Positions 1 to 6,084 of a stretch of 10,921 bases of DNA are shown here, one piece after another. Every line of letters begins with the position of its first letter. Position 1 is the first letter of the stretch. Source of the DNA: Gammaproteobacteria bacterium (lineage in GTDB: Bacteria > Pseudomonadota > Gammaproteobacteria > UBA12402); the NCBI GenBank assembly GCA_028282395.1, contig JANQHY010000088.1:1-10921 (forward strand), written 5' to 3'. The position numbers were made by a program, and so were the translations under genes. The notes below the pieces were generated by a model that worked only from the letters and a program-made list of their open reading frames with translations, had not been told where the DNA came from and ran no database searches.

Positions 1-20
1 GAGCTGTCAGAAGACAGCTC
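1..20 (+). other. Perfect hairpin upstream of tRNA-Trp
   Basis: Two 8-base arms (GAGCTGTC at 1-8 and GACAGCTC at 13-20) are exact reverse complements around a 4-base AGAA loop. No T tract follows, so it is not a standard intrinsic terminator. It ends 8 bases before the tRNA. It could be a terminator or processing hairpin of an upstream gene cut off by the window edge, or a leader structure of the tRNA precursor. The structure is certain from the sequence; its role is not. Confidence 0.6.
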
Positions 21-28
21 GGCTGATT

Positions 29-104
29 AGGCCACTAGCTCAATTGGTAGAGCACTGGTCTCCAAAACCAGGGGTTGGGGGTTCGATTCCCTCGTGGCCT
101 GCCA
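29..104 (+). tRNA. trnW: tRNA-Trp (anticodon CCA)
   Basis: This is a 76-nt gene with a full cloverleaf. The acceptor stem AGGCCAC (29-35) pairs with GTGGCCT (94-100). The D arm contains AGCTCAATTGGTAGAGC. The anticodon stem CTGGT (55-59) pairs with ACCAG (67-71), and its loop CTCCAAA places anticodon CCA at 62-64. The T arm has the TTCGATT loop. The discriminator base is G101, and CCA is encoded at 102-104. The body is close to the gammaproteobacterial tRNA-Trp pattern. In many gammaproteobacteria this gene lies between tufB and secE-nusG; no secE follows here within the window. The 3' half of a tRNA gene is a common integrase attachment site, but no second copy of it was seen in the window. 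Confidence 0.97.
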
Positions 105-259
105 TTTTTCTTCGTCCTTTTGCGCTCTTTACACGATCTTCACTCATCTGTCTTCGTCACGTACCAATACGTACTATCCTCGACATACTCATTACAGATC
201 GTATAAATAGCATCAAAAGTACTTGAAAAATTCCTGCTACACTAATTTGTACCATTTGA

Positions 260-288
260 CTCAGCAGGATAGTCTTATCCTCACTGAG
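260..288. other. Imperfect hairpin in the leader region
   Basis: CTCAG (260-264) pairs with CTGAG (284-288), and AGGATA (266-271) pairs with TATCCT (276-281). A 1x2 internal mismatch separates the two helices and the loop is GTCT. No U-run follows, so this is not a typical intrinsic terminator. It could be a weak terminator, a processing site or a remnant of a mobile-element end. Confidence 0.45.
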
Positions 289-402
289 CCACAATAGATT
301 TAAGCGTCTGTCAGGTCAGGTCGTGACTTCTACAAATGATTGACAATAACCGAACCTGTGCCAGGAGGGCAATGGGTCGCAAACGCTGTTTGTGAATTTC
401 TA

Positions 403-432
403 TTGGATAATCTTACATGTTATGACTAATAT
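403..432 (+). promoter_or_regulatory. Weak sigma70-like promoter candidate for the methyltransferase
   Basis: TTGGAT (403-408) and TAATAT (427-432) are separated by 18 nt and each match the -35 and -10 consensus at about four of six positions. The AT-rich tract just after suits a promoter. It lies some 45 nt before the methyltransferase ATG. This is only a motif match. Confidence 0.25.
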
Positions 433-475
433 TTAAATATGCGCTAACGTTTACTGCCTACTAGTCTAAAGAGTT

Positions 476-1279
476 ATGAGTAAAAACAGCAAAGACTTTA
501 CCAATTTAGATCAAGTTGATGATGCCCAACATTGGGTGCGACTTATGCGTATTATGACAGAACTCTTTCCTAGTATTATTGAAATTCGTCAATGCATGTT
601 AGGTTGGATTACACAAGCACCAGGTACCTATAATAATATCCTGGATGGTGGCTGTGGTCCGGGTGATACTACACGGCAGATCGCACAACATGTATCGGCT
701 GATACTAATATTATTGGCATAGATTTTAGTGAGGTGATGCTTGAGTTCGCTAAATCTCAAAACAATGCGAGCAATATTCGCTTTCAAACGGGAGATCTGA
801 CCAGTTTACCTTTTGATGATGGTTACTTTGATGCTGTTCGAGTTGAGCGTGTTCTTCATCATGTTCCTGAAGCAGAAAAAGCGCTTGCTGAGGTATTTCG
901 TGTGCTCAAGCCAGGAGGGCGTTTTGTTATCAATGAGCCTGACTTTACCCTAACACGCCTATTTCCATTACCCATTGAGCTTTCACGAGAATATGCACAG
1001 CAATATAGTGATAGCGTTGCCAATGGTGCGATTGGCAGTCGATTGCATGCTTTGATGCAAGCAATAGGGTTTGTAGTGCAGCACCATCAAGGTATCATGT
1101 ATATTGGTAAAGACTTCAAACGCATAGATGCTTCTTTTGAGGCTATTCAACTGCTTCGTGATTTGCTAGAAGCGAAAGATAGACCAGAATTGATGAGTGC
1201 TGTAGAAGCTGCAGCGCAACAGGGCACTTTTTATTGGGCACCAGTGAGTTTTATGGTCATGGCGGAAAAACCTACTTAA
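476..1279 (+). CDS. Class I SAM-dependent methyltransferase, UbiE/Methyltransf_11 type
   Basis: A predicted soluble cytoplasmic enzyme of 267 residues that transfers a methyl group from S-adenosylmethionine to an unknown acceptor. The Rossmann-fold signatures are in order: motif I LDGGCGPG (residues 56-63), the acidic end of strand 2 in IGIDFSEVML (80-89, D83 likely binding the SAM ribose), the QTGDL loop (105-109), strand 4 in FDAVRVERVLHHV (118-130), and EVFRVLKPGGRFVI (139-152), typical of UbiE-like enzymes. The C-terminal part (about 155-267) varies in the family and should set the substrate, which I cannot infer. There is no signal peptide or membrane segment. An in-frame TAA at 467-469 makes ATG 476 the first usable start. 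The upstream AAGAG is only 2 nt away, so the ribosome site is weak. The gene appears monocistronic: the next clear gene begins 647 nt later. Small-molecule, lipid or quinone methylation are all possible. Confidence 0.93.
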   Translation: MSKNSKDFTNLDQVDDAQHWVRLMRIMTELFPSIIEIRQCMLGWITQAPGTYNNILDGGCGPGDTTRQIAQHVSADTNIIGIDFSEVMLEFAKSQNNASNIRFQTGDLTSLPFDDGYFDAVRVERVLHHVPEAEKALAEVFRVLKPGGRFVINEPDFTLTRLFPLPIELSREYAQQYSDSVANGAIGSRLHALMQAIGFVVQHHQGIMYIGKDFKRIDASFEAIQLLRDLLEAKDRPELMSAVEAAAQQGTFYWAPVSFMVMAEKPT

Positions 1280-1603
1280 CTGCATCTCTTAATAAAATTG
1301 AAATATTGGCTGACCTCCGCCCGGGATTCCTGCAAAAAGGGCATGACTTTGCTTTTCATCCTCGATGAATACTGAAATTCGATGACACGTGCACAATCTT
1401 TTGCTTCTCGCCTTAAGCTTTATCCGCTACTGCAGTTATGCAGCGATTTTAGAATGCTTAGTAAAAAACCAGATCTCCCTGACCGGTAGGCAATAGTTAC
1501 TTGGTAGTGCTCTACACGTATTTCTACGGATGGATTTTCTAGTGGGCTGTAAATTATATTTTTAAGTTGTAGCCATAGGCGAGCAAGGAGAAGGGAGGGC
1601 ATT

Positions 1604-1711
1604 ATGCACAATACAGTGGCAGAAACAAAAGACTCTGAAAGGTGTCGTTATTGGGAGCTGCATCCAAGTATTGCAAGTTTTGTGCGGCGAGTATTATTAC
1701 TCACGCGCTAA
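1604..1711 (+). CDS. Candidate small ORF, 35 residues, unknown
   Basis: ATG 1604 is preceded by a very good ribosome site: GGGAGG at 1593-1598 with 5 nt spacing, and a second AAGGAG at 1585-1590. The frame runs 35 codons to TAA at 1709-1711. The peptide has a polar, charged first half and ends FVRRVLLLTR, which is basic and hydrophobic. I recognise no family. It could be a genuine small protein, a leader peptide, or the start of a decayed gene. The purine-rich tract may also be chance, so confidence is low. Confidence 0.25.
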   Translation: MHNTVAETKDSERCRYWELHPSIASFVRRVLLLTR

Positions 1712-1913
1712 GTTGCTTACAGTCAACATAGCTGGATGAGTACCGACACGAGACAGCAGTGTGATAAGCGTATACGTACACATCAACCTGATTGAATCGG
1801 CAGTTGTAACCGTGAGGTTATGCAGCAGTATTTCATAATATGCCATTGTCGATGGTATTTAAATCGTTGCAATTAGCACAGCAAAGTTAATGGGTTGATT
1901 ATTAAATTGATAC

Positions 1914-1917
1914 AGGA
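1914..1917 (+). promoter_or_regulatory. Ribosome binding site of the giant gene
   Basis: AGGA sits 9 nt before ATG 1927, in the context TACAGGAATAAATGAC. A second ATG at 1922 is out of frame and closes after 7 codons, and its spacing of 4 nt is poorer. The spacing therefore supports 1927 as the start. Confidence 0.6.
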
Positions 1918-1926
1918 ATAAATGAC

Positions 1927-4900
1927 ATGCCATTACGGACACTAAAATTAAGTGAAATTGAGCCTATAGAGTCTGCAAATAAACCGCAAAAATCCGCCCA
2001 CAATGTATGGCGAGGTAGGGCTAAAACGGCAGGTGATTTGCACGTTAAGCAGTTTGGTGACAGCAACTCTGATAAATCACATGCGGTATTAGAAGCCGTT
2101 TATAGTGATATGTATAAAAAAGTATTGGCTAAGCAAGTGCCTGATGTGTATTTGGTTGTCGATGATGATGGTCGTGTTTATGGACTTGCTTCAGAAACGC
2201 TTAAGGATTTTGAATCGTTTAGGGATTACGAAAGCCGTCATCAATCTGTAGAACTAAGTCCTGAACATAAACAGCAATTGGCAAAAATGTTAGCTATTGC
2301 TTTTTGGTTAGGTGAGAATGATTTACACCCTAACAACTGGGGATTTGCCACTGTAGATGGTCACACAATGGTGGTTAAAATAGATCACGATATGAGTTTA
2401 TGGCCTTTTACTCAAGCGGTAAAAGCTGCACCATTTTTAGATCCACATAGCCAATTTCCTATAACTGGCCATAATCTTGACCATTTTCCCAATGTAGACG
2501 ATGCGCCCAGATTCTGGCTAGGGAAAAAAACGCCAGCGGCAAGAGAAAAAAATAAATATAGCCAGCAAGCCAGAGAATATTTCAACACTCTTGAAACTAA
2601 TCGAGATTTTATTGTAGGAAAATGGCAAGCTTTATTGGATATAACCCAATTTGATGTTCAAGATTGGCTTGGTATTTTTAATGATAGATTTGCTAAAAAT
2701 GTGGGTTTTCTGCCACAAATATCGCCCTATTTGAAATATAGGCAAGAGGCAGTACATTATCTTCTATTACAAAATGAGGGTTTTAAAAGCTGGTGGAGAT
2801 CACAACCAAAAACATTTCAGTGGCAACACCTTGCATTTGAAAAAACACTATCTGCTTATGAGAGATATAAAGAATCAGTATCTCAAGCTAGAGCTAGTGC
2901 AGTGGAAAAACGAAATTTAGCCGCCTTATTGAGTGCCCACTTAAAGCAAATTGATAATGCGTTAATTAATGCAAAGGCAAAGTTACAGTATAAGTTAATT
3001 GAACAGAGTGTTTTCTTAGATAGAGAGGGTTTTGATAATGAACGTTGTAAGCAGGTTATCAAAGATGTTGAGGCGCTTACTAGTTCATTAGAAGAAACAA
3101 GACAGTCGTACCTAACTGCATTAGCCGGCATTGATCCAGAGTTAGTCTCCGCGCATTTGATGACAAGCTCTGCATTAATTTCTTATTTTACTAATCAGCG
3201 ACTCGTTTCAGCTTTAATGCAAGTAACAAATAACGCTAATAGGCTGAGATTAGATGGAATTAATTTAGAGGCAATTGATGTTGAAGGTCTGAGTGCTAAT
3301 CAATTGGACTTTAATGTCATATATGACACGAAATTATTATTATTTCAGGGTAAGGATAGAGAAACTGCATTTACACAAACCCTCAATGAACTGGGTGACT
3401 TTAATGAGCGGAGGATTGAGTTATTTAAGCAATTAGCACTGCAGACAACATTGGCTGATTTTCAGCGTGTAACATTTGACTTGGTAGAAAGGTCTGACTT
3501 TGATGTTAATCATGCCATCATTGAGTTTCTAGACCTCCCTGAGGATTTACAAGCAATCAGGTTAGAGTTTGAAACATTAAAATCGTCTGCTACTACCCAT
3601 GAATTAAGCCTTAACTTTAGATCAAAAGTTGCTGATTTTCAGATAAAACTAGATGAAGTTAATGGCTTGCTAAAAAATCGTCCGGAATTTAAGGAGATAC
3701 AAGCTGAGTTCGGTTACTGGGCAATAGATCAAATTTATTTACCAAAGAAAGATTATGAGGCAGCGTTATTTGTATTAGAAAAAATGCATTTTAATACTGA
3801 TGAGTATTTATCAGCAGTAAAAAACATTGTTGTTGTACTAAAGGATCATAATCAATTTGCAAGAGCTATCGCACTGTTGGACTCTACCTGTCAAAAAGTA
3901 GGTGAGCAAGATGCTAATTACGTAGAACTGAACGGATTACGTGAACAATTAATTAACGACAGTGCGTCAGATAGTCACTTTGATCTGGAAAAACTATCGT
4001 TAGAAGATTGGGGTAGCTTACAGGATCTGTTAACAGAAATTGATGCAGTTCCCTTGGAAAACATACAACGATTATTAAATACAACTTATAGAGATAGGCA
4101 AAGAATAGAATTAAATTTTGCTAAACTGACTGAAAGTTTAAAGAGCTTTGTTGAAAGAATTGCGCGTGATGATAGCCAAGTAGATAAATTAAGCGCAATA
4201 CTATTAGGGTTGCCAAACCATAGTGAAGTATATTCGGAGCAACTCTTAGAAAAGGTAGAGCTATTATCACGATTCATAACATCAATACGTCAAAACTTCG
4301 CTGCTGAGCTGAGCCAATCTGAGGCTGATAAAGAAGTAGCAGCCATAAATGAGTTTACTGCTGGCATTGATTTAAAACAAGTGGCGCTTTTAATAGAAAA
4401 AGCAAGATTAACTTTAAATTATGGTGATTTGCCCGGTGCACTCGATTTAGCTAAGCAATTAACAAATGAAGAAATGCGCTCTGTTTTACAAGGAGAGCTT
4501 AATCAATTTCATTTAGCATTGGTCAACATATTATCTGCCAATGGCGATAAAATCGCTGCGCTTAATGTGTTAAATGAAATACCTCAAGAAGCTAGAGGCT
4601 CTGAAGTAACAACAAAAATAGAAGCGATCATTTCAGCATTGACTCAGTCTGGTACGGGTAATAGTGATGATCGCGCATTGTCGGCAAGTGAAGTAGAAGA
4701 TTTTAATCATTACCTTAAGCTGTTGCACTTATTAAATGATAATCTCGCACCAAGTAATGCTAAGTCAGTTGTCAAGTTATCAAAGTATTTATCTGATGCA
4801 GACTACCGACAGCTAATGCAACAAACATGGGGTGATGAACGTCCTATACAAACACTAATGCGCCAGGCATGGAGCGATGAAGCTTTTAAACAAGCGGTTA

Positions 4901-5553
4901 TGCAAACCATTTACTCTGAACCTGATCGCTCATTGCTTTATCAGGCTGTTAGGACAGGTGATGAGAGGACACTACAACGGGTTGTATCAATATGTCGAGA
5001 TCATTTAGATGATAAGTCTGATTTTATATTACGATTATTTCGCGGCGACACAACACAGCAATTAGTATCAGCGGTTTTTGATAACAATCATGCCGGCATG
5101 ATTGATGCAGTATCGAACTTTGTCGCGTTTGTTAATGAGAGAGATCCGTTTTTATTAAAAGACGTTGTTATTAATGAGCGTGTTTTTCAATTAATTAGCC
5201 ATAGTAAACACAGAGAAAAGGCCTTAAAGATAGTTGATAATTTTTTTGAATCAGCATGTCATCATGAAAAAGATCCTGCTTCTCATGCAGCAATAACCCG
5301 TTTGGCTGATAGTTTAGCAACCATGTTGTTCAATCATGACCAATCCAGAGTTCAATTATGGCAAAAGGTCATTAACCAGAGTGATTACGGAAGTTTAAGG
5401 TTACTCAATAGGCTTACTTATAACATTATTCAACATAGTAACCATGGCAGACAGTTAATCGCTCAGTTGTTGTTTCATCCACAAAATGGTCAAGACAGGA
5501 CGATACTGGATATTGCAATTGAGCGTGATAATAAGGAAGCCATATTTACCTAA
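1927..5553 (+). CDS. N-terminal part of a giant toxin/effector-like protein: kinase-like domain plus helical solenoid, ended by an in-frame TAA
   Basis: A product of 1208 residues, probably the first part of a larger protein, since the frame stays open after the TAA at 5551-5553. Residues 1-270 have kinase-like motifs: VKQF with K41, E56, the catalytic-loop pattern in LGENDLHPNNWGF (D132, H134, N137) and KIDHD (D153). Residues about 300-410 are strongly helical and charged, possibly coiled coil. Residues about 410-1208 are helical and solenoid-like: TPR-like pairs around 600-680 and 820-910, a three-copy 14-residue repeat at 963-1004, and ankyrin-like helix pairs toward the end. No signal peptide or membrane helix is visible, so a T1SS, T4SS, T6SS or other leaderless route would be needed (inference). 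Start 1927 has AGGA at 9 nt. The break falls inside a helix-pair motif (ILDIAIERDNKEAIFT then TAA), which suggests a truncated gene rather than a natural end. It could still be made as a stable stand-alone effector. Confidence 0.9.
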   Translation: MPLRTLKLSEIEPIESANKPQKSAHNVWRGRAKTAGDLHVKQFGDSNSDKSHAVLEAVYSDMYKKVLAKQVPDVYLVVDDDGRVYGLASETLKDFESFRDYESRHQSVELSPEHKQQLAKMLAIAFWLGENDLHPNNWGFATVDGHTMVVKIDHDMSLWPFTQAVKAAPFLDPHSQFPITGHNLDHFPNVDDAPRFWLGKKTPAAREKNKYSQQAREYFNTLETNRDFIVGKWQALLDITQFDVQDWLGIFNDRFAKNVGFLPQISPYLKYRQEAVHYLLLQNEGFKSWWRSQPKTFQWQHLAFEKTLSAYERYKESVSQARASAVEKRNLAALLSAHLKQIDNALINAKAKLQYKLIEQSVFLDREGFDNERCKQVIKDVEALTSSLEETRQSYLTALAGIDPELVSAHLMTSSALISYFTNQRLVSALMQVTNNANRLRLDGINLEAIDVEGLSANQLDFNVIYDTKLLLFQGKDRETAFTQTLNELGDFNERRIELFKQLALQTTLADFQRVTFDLVERSDFDVNHAIIEFLDLPEDLQAIRLEFETLKSSATTHELSLNFRSKVADFQIKLDEVNGLLKNRPEFKEIQAEFGYWAIDQIYLPKKDYEAALFVLEKMHFNTDEYLSAVKNIVVVLKDHNQFARAIALLDSTCQKVGEQDANYVELNGLREQLINDSASDSHFDLEKLSLEDWGSLQDLLTEIDAVPLENIQRLLNTTYRDRQRIELNFAKLTESLKSFVERIARDDSQVDKLSAILLGLPNHSEVYSEQLLEKVELLSRFITSIRQNFAAELSQSEADKEVAAINEFTAGIDLKQVALLIEKARLTLNYGDLPGALDLAKQLTNEEMRSVLQGELNQFHLALVNILSANGDKIAALNVLNEIPQEARGSEVTTKIEAIISALTQSGTGNSDDRALSASEVEDFNHYLKLLHLLNDNLAPSNAKSVVKLSKYLSDADYRQLMQQTWGDERPIQTLMRQAWSDEAFKQAVMQTIYSEPDRSLLYQAVRTGDERTLQRVVSICRDHLDDKSDFILRLFRGDTTQQLVSAVFDNNHAGMIDAVSNFVAFVNERDPFLLKDVVINERVFQLISHSKHREKALKIVDNFFESACHHEKDPASHAAITRLADSLATMLFNHDQSRVQLWQKVINQSDYGSLRLLNRLTYNIIQHSNHGRQLIAQLLFHPQNGQDRTILDIAIERDNKEAIFT
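1999..2736 (+). other. Kinase-like domain (PI3/4-kinase-like or HipA-like fold)
   Basis: This covers residues about 25-270 of the giant protein. K41 in HVKQF is a candidate ATP-binding lysine and E56 in AVLEAVY the matching helix-C glutamate. PDVYLVVDDDGRVYGLASE (about 73-91) looks like strands leading to the hinge. D132-x-H134-x-x-N137 is a catalytic-loop pattern. I152-D153-H154 stands where the metal-binding Asp would be. The D-x-H-x-x-N arrangement is known from atypical, PI3/4-kinase-like kinases and several Legionella effectors. The substrate could be a phosphoinositide or a protein and is not deducible. The family call is made from motifs only. Confidence 0.55.
4813..4938 (+). repeat. 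Three tandem 14-residue protein repeats
   Basis: Three consecutive 42-nt units encode LMQQTWGDERPIQT, LMRQAWSDEAFKQA and VMQTIYSEPDRSLL (residues 963-976, 977-990, 991-1004). The shared pattern is hydrophobic-M-x-Q, then an aromatic, then [G/S]-[D/E]. A looser fourth copy may follow (YQAVRTGDERTLQR). The DNA is more diverged than the protein, so the duplication is old. The units are likely amphipathic helices inside the solenoid. Confidence 0.6.
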
Positions 5554-6084
5554 AGTGATACATTAGAGCAACTAGAGGCTTTTGGTACCAACAGAGAAGA
5601 AGTCGCTGAGATTATTTTTTCAGACCGTAAAGGCACGAAGAACTTGTTGCAGGTTTTCTTAGACAAAGAAATGGTTGCATTGAGGGAAGTCAGTGTTGTG
5701 CGCTTTTTGATGTTGTATAAAGGTCTTGTTCGTGTTCAACCTAATGTTGCCTATAGCAGGGTCAGTCATTTTAACAAACATCATCAACAAGCGTTATGTG
5801 ATCTGCCTGATGCCTTATTTTCCCAGTACCTGGACATCATGGATGAAGCTGCTAAACACCATGGTGCAGATCTTTCCATTTTTGAGCAATTAGTTAGGGG
5901 CTCATGGAAAACGTTAATTGAACCGTCTAACGAGGCAAAATTTTATAGGTTGTTAAATTCTTTAGATCAATTTGCTGATACCCACCCTGAAGCTGTCTTA
6001 AACCTGCTAAAAGTTAATGAAAGAGAAGGCTCGGTGTTTGATTGGCTATTTGAGGCTGAAAATAAAGACTATTTCTACTCAGTA
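5035..6084 (+). other. Ankyrin-like helix-pair repeats spanning the stop codon
   Basis: Similar segments recur: LFRGDTTQQLVSAVFDNN (from 5035), NERVFQLISHSKHREKALKI (from 5173), DRTILDIAIERDNKEAIF (5488-5547, just before the TAA), DRKGTKNLLQVFLDKEM (from 5623, after it) and NEREGSVFDWLFEAENKDYF (from 6016, after it). They share a polar turn, a hydrophobic helix start, an acidic or N-K loop and a second helix. Spacing is irregular. Because the pattern continues in the same frame on both sides of 5551-5553, the solenoid was probably one structure. The ankyrin resemblance is loose. Confidence 0.5.
5551..5553 (+). other. In-frame TAA interrupting the giant reading frame
   Basis: The codons around it read ATA TTT ACC TAA AGT GAT ACA. 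One change, such as CAA to TAA, would explain it. No other stop occurs in this frame from 1927 to the window end. The first NTG codons after it are TTG at 5644 and ATG at 5671, neither with a good ribosome site, so efficient re-initiation is not evident. TAA followed by A is not a known strong readthrough context. Confidence 0.9.

Larger units (their letters stand above)
105..475. other. Intergenic stretch between tRNA-Trp and methyltransferase
   Basis: I see no convincing gene in these 371 bases. A T-rich, pyrimidine-rich run follows the tRNA directly, without a hairpin. A hairpin lies at 260-288 and the short direct repeat GTCAGGTCAGGTC at about 309-321. A perfect TTGACA (340-345) has no good -10 at the usual distance. 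An AGGAGG (363-368) precedes a 7-codon ORF, ATG to TGA at 372-395 (MGRKRCL), but the spacing is only 3 nt. Within it is a small CAAAC-GCT-GTTTG hairpin (380-392). An open frame running from inside the tRNA to about 226 is spurious because it overlaps the tRNA. Confidence 0.6.
1280..1926. other. 647-nt gap before the giant gene, probably decayed DNA plus the giant gene's leader
   Basis: I recognise no intact gene. On the minus strand a frame runs from ATG 1611 for 63 codons, meets a stop near 1417-1419, then stays open for about 46 codons to near 1280. Its product resembles nothing I know and may be a remnant or chance. On the plus strand a 35-codon ORF (1604-1711) has a strong Shine-Dalgarno. 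GGATTCCTGC...GGGCATGAC near 1324-1347 looks like a degenerate palindromic intergenic repeat. Small hairpins occur at 1807-1820 (TAACC/GGTTA) and 1843-1855 (CCAT/ATGG). CATAAT at 1834-1839 is a possible -10 without a matching -35. A promoter for the giant gene should lie in the last 200 bases, but I cannot place it firmly. Confidence 0.5.

Noticed and set aside
44..226. 60-codon plus-strand ORF beginning inside the tRNA
   Set aside because: It overlaps the tRNA-Trp gene, has no ribosome site and shows no recognisable protein character.
599..787. Minus-strand ORF opposite the methyltransferase
   Set aside because: It is a shadow of the plus-strand gene, whose SAM motifs are unambiguous.
2883..4277. 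Minus-strand ORFs at 2883-3131 and 4086-4277
   Set aside because: They are antisense shadows of the helical part of the giant gene, with no ribosome site and no family resemblance.
5551..5553. Alternative genetic code reading TAA as sense
   Set aside because: The methyltransferase ends at a TAA with no sign of coding beyond it, so TAA appears to work as a normal stop in this genome.
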